A DNA stretch of 7,969 nt from contig CACXDR010000088.1 of the NCBI GenBank assembly GCA_902766415.1, forward strand, positions 1 to 7,969. Direction: 5' to 3'. The position numbers and the translations under genes are program-made. The stretch is from an uncultured Lachnospiraceae bacterium. GTDB lineage: Bacteria; Bacillota_A; Clostridia; Lachnospirales; Lachnospiraceae. Positions 1 through 6,874 of this stretch are shown piece after piece (the stretch's first letter is position 1; every line of letters begins with the position of its first letter). Under the pieces are notes generated by a model. It was not told where the DNA came from. It was given only the letters and a program-made list of their open reading frames with translations, and searched no databases.

Positions 1-19
1 AAGTGTTCTTGCTGCGTTT

Positions 20-110
20 TATGTAACTTTTCTCATAAGGAAAACGCCCAAGGAAAACCGTTTGGCAATTCATCCCACCACCTTAGAGGATGGGGGAATT
101 CTTGCTATTA
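20..110 (+). mobile_element. Possible right-end remnant of an IS200/IS605-type (TnpB) element
   Basis: No gene is visible in the first ~110 bases. The stretch has the look of the right end of an IS200/IS605 element: a short imperfect stem (GCCCAA at 48-53 facing TTTGGC), then GCAATT, a C-rich/G-rich imperfect hairpin (CCC..CCT facing AGG..GGGG at about 73-96), then AATTCTTGC. In TnpB elements this region doubles as the 3' scaffold of the omega RNA, with the guide beginning just outside the end, here at about 106-110. The transposase/TnpB gene itself would lie left of the window, so this is recognition by resemblance only. It could instead be an ordinary intergenic structured region. Confidence 0.4.
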
Positions 111-116
111 TGTGTT

Positions 117-150
117 AAAACGGTATCCGGCAGAAGCCGGATACCGTTTT
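117..150. terminator. Bidirectional intrinsic terminator (rbsK end)
   Basis: A perfect 15-bp inverted repeat (117-131 with 136-150) encloses a 4-base loop. The stem is flanked by its own A/T ends, so an RNA from either strand would have a GC-rich stem followed by U residues. It lies 33 bases past the stop of the leftward sugar kinase, so it most likely ends that transcript. It would also stop rightward reading from the possible mobile element. The U-tracts are short (four in a row), so efficiency is uncertain. Confidence 0.8.
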
Positions 151-183
151 CCATTTACAGGACCTGTTTTTTCACTTTCCCGG

Positions 184-1074
184 TCAGGCACGGTCCAGGA
201 ACGCCTCTACCTCCCCGGCCGCAGGAATGGAAGGCGCGGCGCCCCTCCGTGTGACAGAGATCGCGGCGGCGGCAGCAGCGCGCCGGAGGGCCTCCGGAAG
301 GGACATCTCCCGGTCAAGCGCGGCCGCGAAGTATCCCGTGAAGGTATCGCCCGCGCCGGTGGTGTCCACGGCCTCAACGTGAAATACCGGCTGGCGGAAG
401 GTCCGGCCTCCGTCGCGGCAGAGGCAGCCGTCGCCGCCCAGGGTGAGGACCACGCCAAGGCCCGGGAACCGCTTTTCCAGGATGTCCGCGATCTCCTCCG
501 GACGGTCAGAGCCGGTCAGGGCCTTTCCCTCGATCTCGTTGATCATAAGCCAGCGGACCCTGCCGTAATCCAAGGACAGAAGGCTTTCGTCAAAGGGAGA
601 CGCGTTAAAGACGACGGGGCAGCCGGCGGCGTGTGCCTTTTCAATGAGATAAGGAAGCTCCGAGACCTCGTTCTGGAGAATGACCATGCAGGGCCCCTCA
701 AGGGACGCGAAGATCCGGTCCGCAGTCTCCCGGTCCAGGGCATAGTTTGAGCCCGGAAAGAGGAGGATGCAGTTCTCTCCTTTCGGATCCGTCTGGATCA
801 CGGCGTGTCCCTGGGGAACGTCAGTCCGCCGGATGCGGGAGACATCGACCCCGTTTTCCCTAAGCATGTCCAGAAGCCTCTGCCCGTCGGGACCGGCCGC
901 GCCGGCGTGCATGACCCGCGCGCCCGCCCTTGCGGCGGCGATCGACTGGTTCAGCCCCTTTCCTCCGCAGAAGGTGTGGAAGGAGAGCGACGGGAGGGTC
1001 TCGCCCGGCCGCACAAAATGCGGCACCTGGTAGAAAAGGTCTATATTCAGGGAACCGATATTAAGAATGCTCAC
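184..1074 (-). CDS. rbsK: Ribokinase / PfkB-family carbohydrate kinase
   Basis: This 296-residue protein has the normal length of ribokinases, which use ATP to phosphorylate D-ribose at O5 in the cytoplasm. The N-terminus carries the substrate-binding signature of the family: N10-x-D12, then GGKGLNQS at 37-44. The C-terminal PfkB signature DTTGAGDTFTGYF starts at residue 237, with D243 as catalytic base within the GAGD anion hole. The start is GTG, with an AAGGAG ribosome binding site 7 bases upstream; the overlapping ATG is out of frame. The gene stands alone between a terminator and a divergent lipoprotein gene, with no transporter or pentose gene beside it. The exact sugar is therefore inferred from the family; another pentose or a nucleoside is possible. 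Confidence 0.85.
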   Translation of the reverse strand: MSILNIGSLNIDLFYQVPHFVRPGETLPSLSFHTFCGGKGLNQSIAAARAGARVMHAGAAGPDGQRLLDMLRENGVDVSRIRRTDVPQGHAVIQTDPKGENCILLFPGSNYALDRETADRIFASLEGPCMVILQNEVSELPYLIEKAHAAGCPVVFNASPFDESLLSLDYGRVRWLMINEIEGKALTGSDRPEEIADILEKRFPGLGVVLTLGGDGCLCRDGGRTFRQPVFHVEAVDTTGAGDTFTGYFAAALDREMSLPEALRRAAAAAAISVTRRGAAPSIPAAGEVEAFLDRA

Positions 1075-1087
1075 ATCAACGCTCCTT
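1072..1087 (-). promoter_or_regulatory. rbsK ribosome binding site with start-stop overlapping the GTG start
   Basis: Read on the minus strand, AAGGAG (1082-1087) is followed 5 bases later by ATG (1076-1074), whose next codon is TGA. Seven bases from the same site is the GTG (1074-1072) that opens the kinase frame. The ATG therefore encodes a one-codon start-stop sharing a base with the true start. It may lower or gate translation of the kinase. Confidence 0.55.
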
Positions 1088-1104
1088 TCAGCTCGCCGGA
1101 AAAG

Positions 1105-1115
1105 TTGGAATCCAA
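1105..1115. promoter_or_regulatory. Small palindrome between the divergent kinase and lipoprotein genes
   Basis: TTGGAATCCAA is a perfect 5+1+5 inverted repeat in the 168-base divergent intergenic region. On the minus strand a weak promoter can be drawn just upstream of it (TTGTAG, 17 bases, TAGAAT), which would place the palindrome near the kinase transcription start. A TATACT at 1134-1139 could be a -10 box for the rightward lipoprotein gene, but no matching -35 box is seen. It may be an operator; nothing else supports this. Confidence 0.2.
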
Positions 1116-1242
1116 TTCTACTGTATCATAGCGTATACTACAATGCAGGAGATATTTTTTCGCGGCGGGGATGATGTATGCCTCCGCTGCCCCATGTCTG
1201 CCCGAATGTTCACACAGAAACGACCCTCCAGGAGACGAGACG

Positions 1243-4200
1243 ATGAGAAAAAGAAACGCTTTGATGACCGGTTCCGGCAGAAAAATGACCGCGCGGCTGC
1301 TGGCACTTTCCCTTATGATGAGCCAGCTTACGTCCTGCAGCCTTTTGAAGCCCGTGAATCCTTTTTCCAGACCCGTGAATGCAGGAGCCTCTGAAAACAC
1401 CGGTCACGCAGAGATTTCAGAAGAGGCTTTGCCGGAAGGAACCTCCCCGGCAGGCGCAGCCCTCCCGTCCGGGCCGCCGTCGTTCCAGGTCGGGAAAGAG
1501 ACCTTTGACGGAAAGCAGGTCCTGGATGCCGGTGATGCAAAGGCATTTCTTGCGGACCTGAAGGATGAGATCGGTTTTTCTGACATATCGGAGTTCCCGG
1601 AAGCTGCGTCTTACAGCACTTCGTCCGCAAATGTTTACCGTTTTACCCAGATGGCCGGCGGCCTTCCGGTCGAGGGGAGCGGGATCCGCGTCCTGACGGA
1701 CCCGGAGGGGCAGGTGATCGATATCAACGGAAAGTATCTGGATCCTGCCGAAATAGATTCCGAAGTGCTGGTCTCTTCCGAAGAAGCCTGCCAGGCGGTC
1801 ACGGACTGGTTTGCTTCGGAAGAAGGCGGGAAGGCCGCGGAAGGAGGCTCCGTCTCCGGGGCTGTCGGAAAAGCAAAGGAGATCGTGAAGATCCTGACTT
1901 CTCCGGAGGAAGATGCTGCCGGACGCATAAAAGCGGTCCTGGAACTGTTCGGAGGTTCTGGGGACAGATCCGGACCAGAGTCCGAATCTGACTCCGGGAG
2001 CGAGTCTGACTCCGGGAATGAGTCTGACTCCGGGAATGAGTCTGACTCCGAGTCCGGAGAAATCAGGCAGATCGTCCAGGGATGCGTCATCTGTTCCGAA
2101 AACGAAAAAGCGCAGGCAGCATGGAAGACCCTTGCCTTTGCTGACGGGGGCAGTTTCCAGTGCTACGTATCTGCCCGGGACGGGTCTGTCCTGTCTGTCA
2201 GGAACCTTGACTGTCATGAAAGCGCTGTCGGGAGCGGGGAGGATGACGACGGCGTTCAGGTGAAGTTTAATACGGAGAACCGGGATAAGACTTACCGGCT
2301 GGAGGACGCGAAAGCACGGGTCCGTGTGTTTGACGTGAAGAAAACGAAAAAACAGCCGGACTTCTGTATCCGGTCAGATTTTCTGGAGGGCGAAGTCTTT
2401 TTTGCCAGGTTCACGAAAGGCAACTGGGATCCGGAAGGAGAACTGGGATTTCCCATCCTTCTCAACAATAAAAAGACTCCCGGGCATGATTACCGGCTGA
2501 TCGTCCGGGATGAAAAGCTTGCCGTTACGGACAACGGGACAGTGATCTGTCCGGACGTATTTGTGGAGCCGGTTTTCAGAAACGGGTTGAACCAACACTA
2601 TGAGGTCCTGCAGGACGACGACAACGTATGGACGGATAAAAGGGCGGTCAGCGTTATGAAGCATCTTCAGGATGCTGACCGGTACTGGCGGGAGGTCATG
2701 GTCAGAAACGGCTGGGATGACCGGAACAGTTCCCTGATGTTCGGTCTGAACGCCGATACGGACAATTCCGCAACGAACGTCTGGGAAGTCGTGCCCAAAG
2801 GCTCAGAGCCGTGGAAAAGCAGCCGCAGCTACTGTACCGGACTTCTGAAGGTCAGCCCGACATATTCCGTAGGCTTTAACGTGATCGCCCACGAGTTTGC
2901 GCACGCGGTGATCAAGAGCTATGTCAATCTTGGCAAGGACTATAAATATGCGAATGCCGGAGCCATTCATGAAGGCCTGGCGGATCTATTTTCGGAACTG
3001 GCGGAAAATTATATCAAGGGCGACTGTGACTGGATCGCGGACAACAGCCGGAACATGAACGATTCCCGGAACCAGAATAAACCCCGGAACATGAAAGATC
3101 CTTTCGCATCCGACCAGCCGTCTGTCTTCCAGGGCAGGAACTGGTCTGACGATATCGTGGATGAGGCCCAGACCGAAGACGAACTGGATAAAAACAGTAC
3201 TGCCGCGCATCATAACTCCACGATCATCTCCCATATGGGCTATCTCATGGCTACCGGAGAGCTGGAAAAGCCGGAGAAGACAAAGGCGCTCGGTACTTTT
3301 CTGACGGGACGGCTGTTTTACAATACTTTCCCGCAGCTGGAAGAAAACACGTCATTTGCGGAATATGCCACCATTCTTTATGAGGAAGCCGTCCGGATGT
3401 TCCGTGCGGAGCAGATGTCCGCGAAAGAAGTCTTCTGCGTCTACCGGGCAATCGAAGAGGTCGGCCTCCTGCCAGTTTTTGATTCCGGGACAGACGGGAA
3501 CATGGCTCTTGAATATCTGACTGGCCAAAGCCTTACAGGTTACAGCGTTGATATTTATACCATCGACCAGCTAAAGCGCGCTGAACGGCATGTGAACGTG
3601 ATCACAAAGGACGAAAACCACCACCGCAAAGTCTTTCTGCAGAATGAATCAGTTCTTAAACCCAACCTGCCCCCGAACGCACCGGTCAATGCCGATCTGA
3701 TGGCCTATTACGTAACGTTTTATAAGGTCACCGTCCGCAACAACGAAGCGGAGAATGAAGATTTCAGCTTCATTCTCCAGGCAGGCGCCGATGGTAAAAC
3801 GAAGAGCATTGTGACTCCGTTTACGGAAGATGAAACGCTTTACTATGAATATCTCAGGGATACCTACGGCACCGGGGAGAGCGATCTGGTTTCCGCCTAT
3901 GTAATGGATTTTGACCTCGACGGCAGAAAGGATCTCCTTACCGTAACGAAGGGCAGCGAGATCCTGGCAAATACGCCCCTCGGCCCGTTCGGACTGTATA
4001 ACAAAGAGACAAACGCTTCAACGCTCGACCTTATCATGTACCAGCTTGATGAGCAGGACAACGTTGTCAGAACGGGGACCATCCTCGGCGCAGGTACTGT
4101 CGAAGGGCACAGCAGGGGGACAATGGCAGTCTCTGTCGTTCTCCAGGACGGGAAACCCTATATCTGCGGATACAGCACCAACGAGGACACCACCACCTAC

Positions 4201-4959
4201 GGGGCCCGGCCTTATGTGATCTATGAGTTCATTACCGGGGAAGGTTTCCGGTACGACCACGTCAGCGGCATCAGCTGGGGGCAGTCAGTGATGGGCAAGA
4301 CGGATGATAAGGATCCCAATAAGATCGCGGGAACGTACGGCCTTGACATCCGCGGAACGCAGCTCTCCGAATGGGGGGAGTACGGCGTGCTTCTCTGCGA
4401 AGCCAGCGCGGACAATATCCAAAGCCCCCGCACCTTTACCGCAGACGACTATACCATGGTGAAGGAAGGAATGGAGAAGGGCTATGGAGCGGCAGCGGAA
4501 AAACTGGACGCCATGCATGAAGAAATGGTGCTGGACGCAAAGACCTTTGAAGAAAGAAAGGAACAGGCGAAGGAGTCCGAAGCAGTGTTCGAGCGCTTCG
4601 TGAACGAGCTCGAAGCTGCCGGAGCCGCGCCTGTCCTGGAGGAGTACCGGACAGATGAAGATAAGATCACCGGGATCTATACATGCCGGGATGTGGACAT
4701 GATCGTCTCGATCAACATCGAAAGCAAAAAACCGGTTTCCATCGACCTTTACGCGAACGGATATCCGGTACCGGACTCCTGGTATCCGGTGAAGGACGCC
4801 GTCCTGAGATCCTCCTTTGCGGGACTTGACCAGGGCAGGATCGGCGAGCTCCTGGGGCGGACCCGGACCAACCTTTCTGTCAGCAATTTCGATGCAGGAC
4901 CTGCAACGATCCTGGCAGGCAATACCGGCAGGATCATCCTTAGGATCATGTACAAATAA
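1243..4959 (+). CDS. Thermolysin-like (M4) metallopeptidase lipoprotein with long C-terminal extension
   Basis: The predicted product is a 1238-residue surface-anchored zinc protease. The start was chosen because AGGAG lies 8 bases upstream and the frame opens directly into a lipoprotein signal: basic N-terminus, hydrophobic run at about 15-29, lipobox L-T-S-C with C32 as the lipidated residue. An FTP-type propeptide motif (YRFTQ at 132, then GLPVEGS) is followed by a PepSY-like segment split by a Ser/Asp/Glu/Gly-rich insert (about 225-275). The M4 catalytic domain spans about 337-745: zinc ligands H550 and H554 and base E551 in HEFAH, Y569, third ligand E577 with D581 in GAIHEGLAD, and the transition-state His H656 in HHNS. 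All key residues are present, so activity is expected. Residues about 745-1238 match no family I recognise. They include a D889-x-D-x-D-G calcium-type loop and a charged helical, possibly coiled-coil, stretch at about 1080-1130. M4 precursors are usually around 550 residues, so this one is over twice as long. It ends at a strong terminator. Confidence 0.88.
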   Translation: MRKRNALMTGSGRKMTARLLALSLMMSQLTSCSLLKPVNPFSRPVNAGASENTGHAEISEEALPEGTSPAGAALPSGPPSFQVGKETFDGKQVLDAGDAKAFLADLKDEIGFSDISEFPEAASYSTSSANVYRFTQMAGGLPVEGSGIRVLTDPEGQVIDINGKYLDPAEIDSEVLVSSEEACQAVTDWFASEEGGKAAEGGSVSGAVGKAKEIVKILTSPEEDAAGRIKAVLELFGGSGDRSGPESESDSGSESDSGNESDSGNESDSESGEIRQIVQGCVICSENEKAQAAWKTLAFADGGSFQCYVSARDGSVLSVRNLDCHESAVGSGEDDDGVQVKFNTENRDKTYRLEDAKARVRVFDVKKTKKQPDFCIRSDFLEGEVFFARFTKGNWDPEGELGFPILLNNKKTPGHDYRLIVRDEKLAVTDNGTVICPDVFVEPVFRNGLNQHYEVLQDDDNVWTDKRAVSVMKHLQDADRYWREVMVRNGWDDRNSSLMFGLNADTDNSATNVWEVVPKGSEPWKSSRSYCTGLLKVSPTYSVGFNVIAHEFAHAVIKSYVNLGKDYKYANAGAIHEGLADLFSELAENYIKGDCDWIADNSRNMNDSRNQNKPRNMKDPFASDQPSVFQGRNWSDDIVDEAQTEDELDKNSTAAHHNSTIISHMGYLMATGELEKPEKTKALGTFLTGRLFYNTFPQLEENTSFAEYATILYEEAVRMFRAEQMSAKEVFCVYRAIEEVGLLPVFDSGTDGNMALEYLTGQSLTGYSVDIYTIDQLKRAERHVNVITKDENHHRKVFLQNESVLKPNLPPNAPVNADLMAYYVTFYKVTVRNNEAENEDFSFILQAGADGKTKSIVTPFTEDETLYYEYLRDTYGTGESDLVSAYVMDFDLDGRKDLLTVTKGSEILANTPLGPFGLYNKETNASTLDLIMYQLDEQDNVVRTGTILGAGTVEGHSRGTMAVSVVLQDGKPYICGYSTNEDTTTYGARPYVIYEFITGEGFRYDHVSGISWGQSVMGKTDDKDPNKIAGTYGLDIRGTQLSEWGEYGVLLCEASADNIQSPRTFTADDYTMVKEGMEKGYGAAAEKLDAMHEEMVLDAKTFEERKEQAKESEAVFERFVNELEAAGAAPVLEEYRTDEDKITGIYTCRDVDMIVSINIESKKPVSIDLYANGYPVPDSWYPVKDAVLRSSFAGLDQGRIGELLGRTRTNLSVSNFDAGPATILAGNTGRIILRIMYK
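1984..2055 (+). repeat. 18-bp tandem repeat (x4) encoding ESDSGN-type hexapeptides
   Basis: Four direct 18-base units (1984-2001, 2002-2019, 2020-2037, 2038-2055) encode ESDSGS, ESDSGN, ESDSGN and ESDSES, residues 248-271 of the lipoprotein. The middle two units are identical; the outer two have diverged. The unit length is a multiple of three, so changes in copy number would alter length but not reading frame. It forms an acidic flexible linker inside the propeptide region. Confidence 0.9.
3049..3102 (+). repeat. 18-bp degenerate tandem repeat (x3) inside the peptidase domain
   Basis: Three successive 18-base units (3049-3066, 3067-3084, 3085-3102) each begin with CGGAAC and encode RNMNDS, RNQNKP and RNMKDP, residues 603-620. 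M4 peptidases normally have a single R-S-M-x-x-P type motif at this point, after the third zinc ligand, so this looks like a local triplication of that motif. Confidence 0.7.
3750..3778. repeat. Perfect 11-bp inverted repeat inside the lipoprotein gene
   Basis: GGAGAATGAAG (3750-3760) is followed by a 7-base loop and its exact reverse complement (3768-3778). It lies within codons for an E-N-E-D-F-S-F-I-L stretch. No T-tract follows, so it is not a terminator. It may be a coding coincidence. Confidence 0.6.
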
Positions 4960-4965
4960 CCGATG

Positions 4966-5001
4966 AAAATGGCTCCCGGGTGAAGACCCGGAAGCCATTT
5001 T
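4966..5001. terminator. Bidirectional terminator between convergent protease and D-LDH genes
   Basis: An inverted repeat pairs AAAATGGCT (4966-4974) with AGCCATTTT (4993-5001) and CCGGGT (4976-4981) with ACCCGG (4986-4991), with one mismatch and a GAAG loop. T residues follow on the plus strand and, by symmetry, on the minus strand. It starts 7 bases after the protease stop and lies 19 bases past the dehydrogenase stop, so it serves both converging transcripts. Confidence 0.88.
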
Positions 5002-5019
5002 TCCTTGTGTGTGTCTGCC

Positions 5020-6057
5020 TCAGAAGCATTTTTCCCTGCGTTCCTTCCTGCAGTGCTCGATATTTCCGCACCGGTAGCACAACTCATTGTCGCAGATCCC
5101 GTCATTATCAAAATACGAACGGATGTTGTTCACCGTCGTTTCCGCGATATTGTTCAGCGCCTCCTCCGTCAGGAACGCCTGGTGGGAGGTCACGATAATG
5201 TTCGGCATGGAGATCAGGCGGGAAAGCAGGTCATCGTCCAGGATGTGGCCGGACCGGTCCTCAAAGAATATATCCGCTTCCTCCTCATACACGTCCAGGC
5301 ATGCCGCGCCGACCTTCCGCGCCTTGATGCCGTCAAGCAGCGCTTCGGCGTCGATCAAAGCGCCTCGGGAGGTGTTGATGATCACCACGCCCTTCTTCAT
5401 TTTTCCGATGGCGCCGGCATCGATCATGTGGCGCGTCTCATCCGTCAGCGGGCAGTGCAGGGAAATAATGTCGCTCCGCTGAAGCAGTTCGTCCAGGGAA
5501 ACGTATTCGATACCACTGTCCTTCACCGGGAACCGGTCATAGGCGATCACGTTCATGCCGAACCCCCGGCAGATGTCGATGAAAATACGCCCGATCTTTC
5601 CGGTGCCGACAACGCCGGCGGTCTTACCGTGCAGGTCAAAGCCGGTCAGGCCGCTCAGGGAGAAATTGAACTCCCGCGTGCGGTTATACGCCTTATGGAT
5701 GCGGCGCACCGAGGTAAGAAGAAGCGCCGCGGCGTGTTCGGCTACCGCATAGGGCGAATAGGCCGGAACATGGACGACGTGGATCTTCCCGAAGGCGGCA
5801 CGCACGTCCACGTTATTATAGCCGGCTGAGCGCAGCGCGATCACCCTGACGCCGTACTCGTGCAGCTTCCCGATCACTTCCGCATCCACGGAATCATTGA
5901 CGAATACGCAGACTGCGTCGCATCCCCTGGCAAGCAGGGCCGTGTCCCTGTTCAGCTTTGTCTCCAGGAAGAGAAACTGCATATCGTGCTCCCTTCCATA
6001 GTGTTCAAACGAAGGCTTGTCATAGGCCTTTGCGTCAAAAAACGCAACTTTGATCAT
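5020..6057 (-). CDS. ldhA: D-lactate dehydrogenase (NAD-dependent 2-hydroxyacid dehydrogenase)
   Basis: This 345-residue cytoplasmic enzyme should reduce pyruvate to D-lactate with NADH, closing the redox balance of fermentation. Visible landmarks are R76 in RSAGYNN, the Rossmann loop GTGKIG at 151-156 followed by D174 (NAD rather than NADP preference), catalytic R231 in NTSRGAL, E260 in YEEEAD, and the acid/base H292 in TSHQAFLT. These positions closely match E. coli LdhA in order and spacing. The start has GGGAGG 7 bases upstream. The gene is second in a leftward operon, 19 bases after the Fe-S protein, and ends at a shared terminator. The odd part is the tail: five cysteines (C322, C327, C330, C336, C344) where relatives end in a short chain around N-E-L. 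A related 2-ketoacid (for example phenylpyruvate or 2-ketoisocaproate) as substrate is possible but less likely. Confidence 0.87.
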   Translation of the reverse strand: MIKVAFFDAKAYDKPSFEHYGREHDMQFLFLETKLNRDTALLARGCDAVCVFVNDSVDAEVIGKLHEYGVRVIALRSAGYNNVDVRAAFGKIHVVHVPAYSPYAVAEHAAALLLTSVRRIHKAYNRTREFNFSLSGLTGFDLHGKTAGVVGTGKIGRIFIDICRGFGMNVIAYDRFPVKDSGIEYVSLDELLQRSDIISLHCPLTDETRHMIDAGAIGKMKKGVVIINTSRGALIDAEALLDGIKARKVGAACLDVYEEEADIFFEDRSGHILDDDLLSRLISMPNIIVTSHQAFLTEEALNNIAETTVNNIRSYFDNDGICDNELCYRCGNIEHCRKERREKCF

Positions 6058-6076
6058 CTCACTGCCTCCCTTCCGT

Positions 6077-6844
6077 TCAGTCCAGGATCCTGCCGTCGCG
6101 GGAGATCGTCACGACCTGCCACGGGATGAACTTCCCGCTGTTCCGGAGGGCGGTCTCCGCCGCTCTCTGGAGTCCGCCGCAGCACGGGACTTCCATGCGG
6201 ACGATCGTCACGCTCCGGATATCATTCTCCCGGATGATCTCCGTCAGCTTCCCGGAGTAGTCCACATCGTCCAGCTTCGGGCAGCCTATGATCGTGACCT
6301 TGCCCTTCATGAAGTCCTCATGCAGGCCGGCATAGGCATAGGCCGTGCAGTCGGCGGCGATCAGCAGCTTCGCTCCGTCAAAGAACGGCGCTTTCATGGG
6401 GACCAGCTTGATCTGGCAGGGCCACTGGCCCAGCCTTGAGACCGGCCTGCCGGCAAAGACCGGCGCGTTCCCCTCCTCTGCCCGCTTAAACTGCATCATC
6501 CTCGATCCCGGGCAGCCGCCCTCATGGTGCTCGTGCTTCATCTCTTCCATCTTCTGTCTCCCTTCCGCTCCTTCCGGCGCTGTAACGCTTTCTGTCCCGC
6601 GGCCGGCGCCTTCCTTCGCTCTTTTCACCGCCGCCTCGTCGTAGGCAGGCGCTTCTCTTTCCTCAAATGAAATGGCTCCCGTCGGACAGTTCGGCAGGCA
6701 GTCGCCAAAACCGTCGCAGAAGTTTTCCCGCACAAGCTTCGCCTTGCCGCCGATGATCTCGATGGCCCCTTCGTGGCACGCTTCGGCACAGAGTCCGCAG
6801 CCGTTGCATTTTTCTTCGTCTATGTGAATGATCTTCCGGATCAT
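6077..6844 (-). CDS. Ferredoxin-like 4Fe-4S protein with additional conserved-type cysteines
   Basis: The product is a 255-residue soluble Fe-S protein. The start chosen has AGGAGG 8 bases upstream; the frame opens 13 codons earlier but without a site. The N-terminal ~60 residues are a two-cluster ferredoxin domain: C13-x2-C16-x2-C19-x3-C23 is a complete 4Fe-4S motif, while the second, C43-x2-F46-x2-C49-x3-C53-P, has Phe where the second ligand should be. A charged linker (about 61-108) leads to a larger domain with C111-P-G-S, W141-P-C143, D165-C166, G187-C188-P and P220-C221-C222-G-G. These resemble a clostridial/methanogen family annotated only as 4Fe-4S proteins, so the partner and reaction are unknown. 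Being first in an operon with D-lactate dehydrogenase and divergent from a Crp/Fnr regulator suggests electron transfer or redox sensing tied to fermentation. Confidence 0.82.
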   Translation of the reverse strand: MIRKIIHIDEEKCNGCGLCAEACHEGAIEIIGGKAKLVRENFCDGFGDCLPNCPTGAISFEEREAPAYDEAAVKRAKEGAGRGTESVTAPEGAEGRQKMEEMKHEHHEGGCPGSRMMQFKRAEEGNAPVFAGRPVSRLGQWPCQIKLVPMKAPFFDGAKLLIAADCTAYAYAGLHEDFMKGKVTIIGCPKLDDVDYSGKLTEIIRENDIRSVTIVRMEVPCCGGLQRAAETALRNSGKFIPWQVVTISRDGRILD

Positions 6845-6874
6845 TTCTTTGCCCTCCTTACCTTTTCTGATAAC

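Noticed and set aside
158..176. CAGGACCTG followed by six T residues as a second terminator
   Set aside because: The stem is only about 4 bp with no room for a proper loop. The 15-bp hairpin next to it is a far better terminator.
112..750. Long rightward open frame (212 codons) opposite the ribokinase
   Set aside because: It is antisense to a gene with clear kinase motifs, starts inside the terminator hairpin, has no ribosome binding site and its translation is Arg/Gly-rich without family features.
1171..1242. Upstream start adding 24 residues to the lipoprotein
   Set aside because: The added residues precede a typical lipoprotein signal peptide and would spoil it; AGGAG is spaced for the ATG at 1243.
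1417..2217. Leftward open frames of 266 and 151 codons over the Ser-Asp repeat region
   Set aside because: They arise because the repeat has no stop in several frames. The lipoprotein frame has the signal peptide and domains.
4285..4998. Leftward 237-codon open frame at the end of the lipoprotein gene
   Set aside because: It begins within the terminator, is antisense to the lipoprotein, and has no recognisable domain or start site.
5005..5829. Rightward open frame of 274 codons opposite the D-lactate dehydrogenase
   Set aside because: It is a shadow of the dehydrogenase, whose catalytic residues are all intact on the other strand; it has no ribosome binding site.
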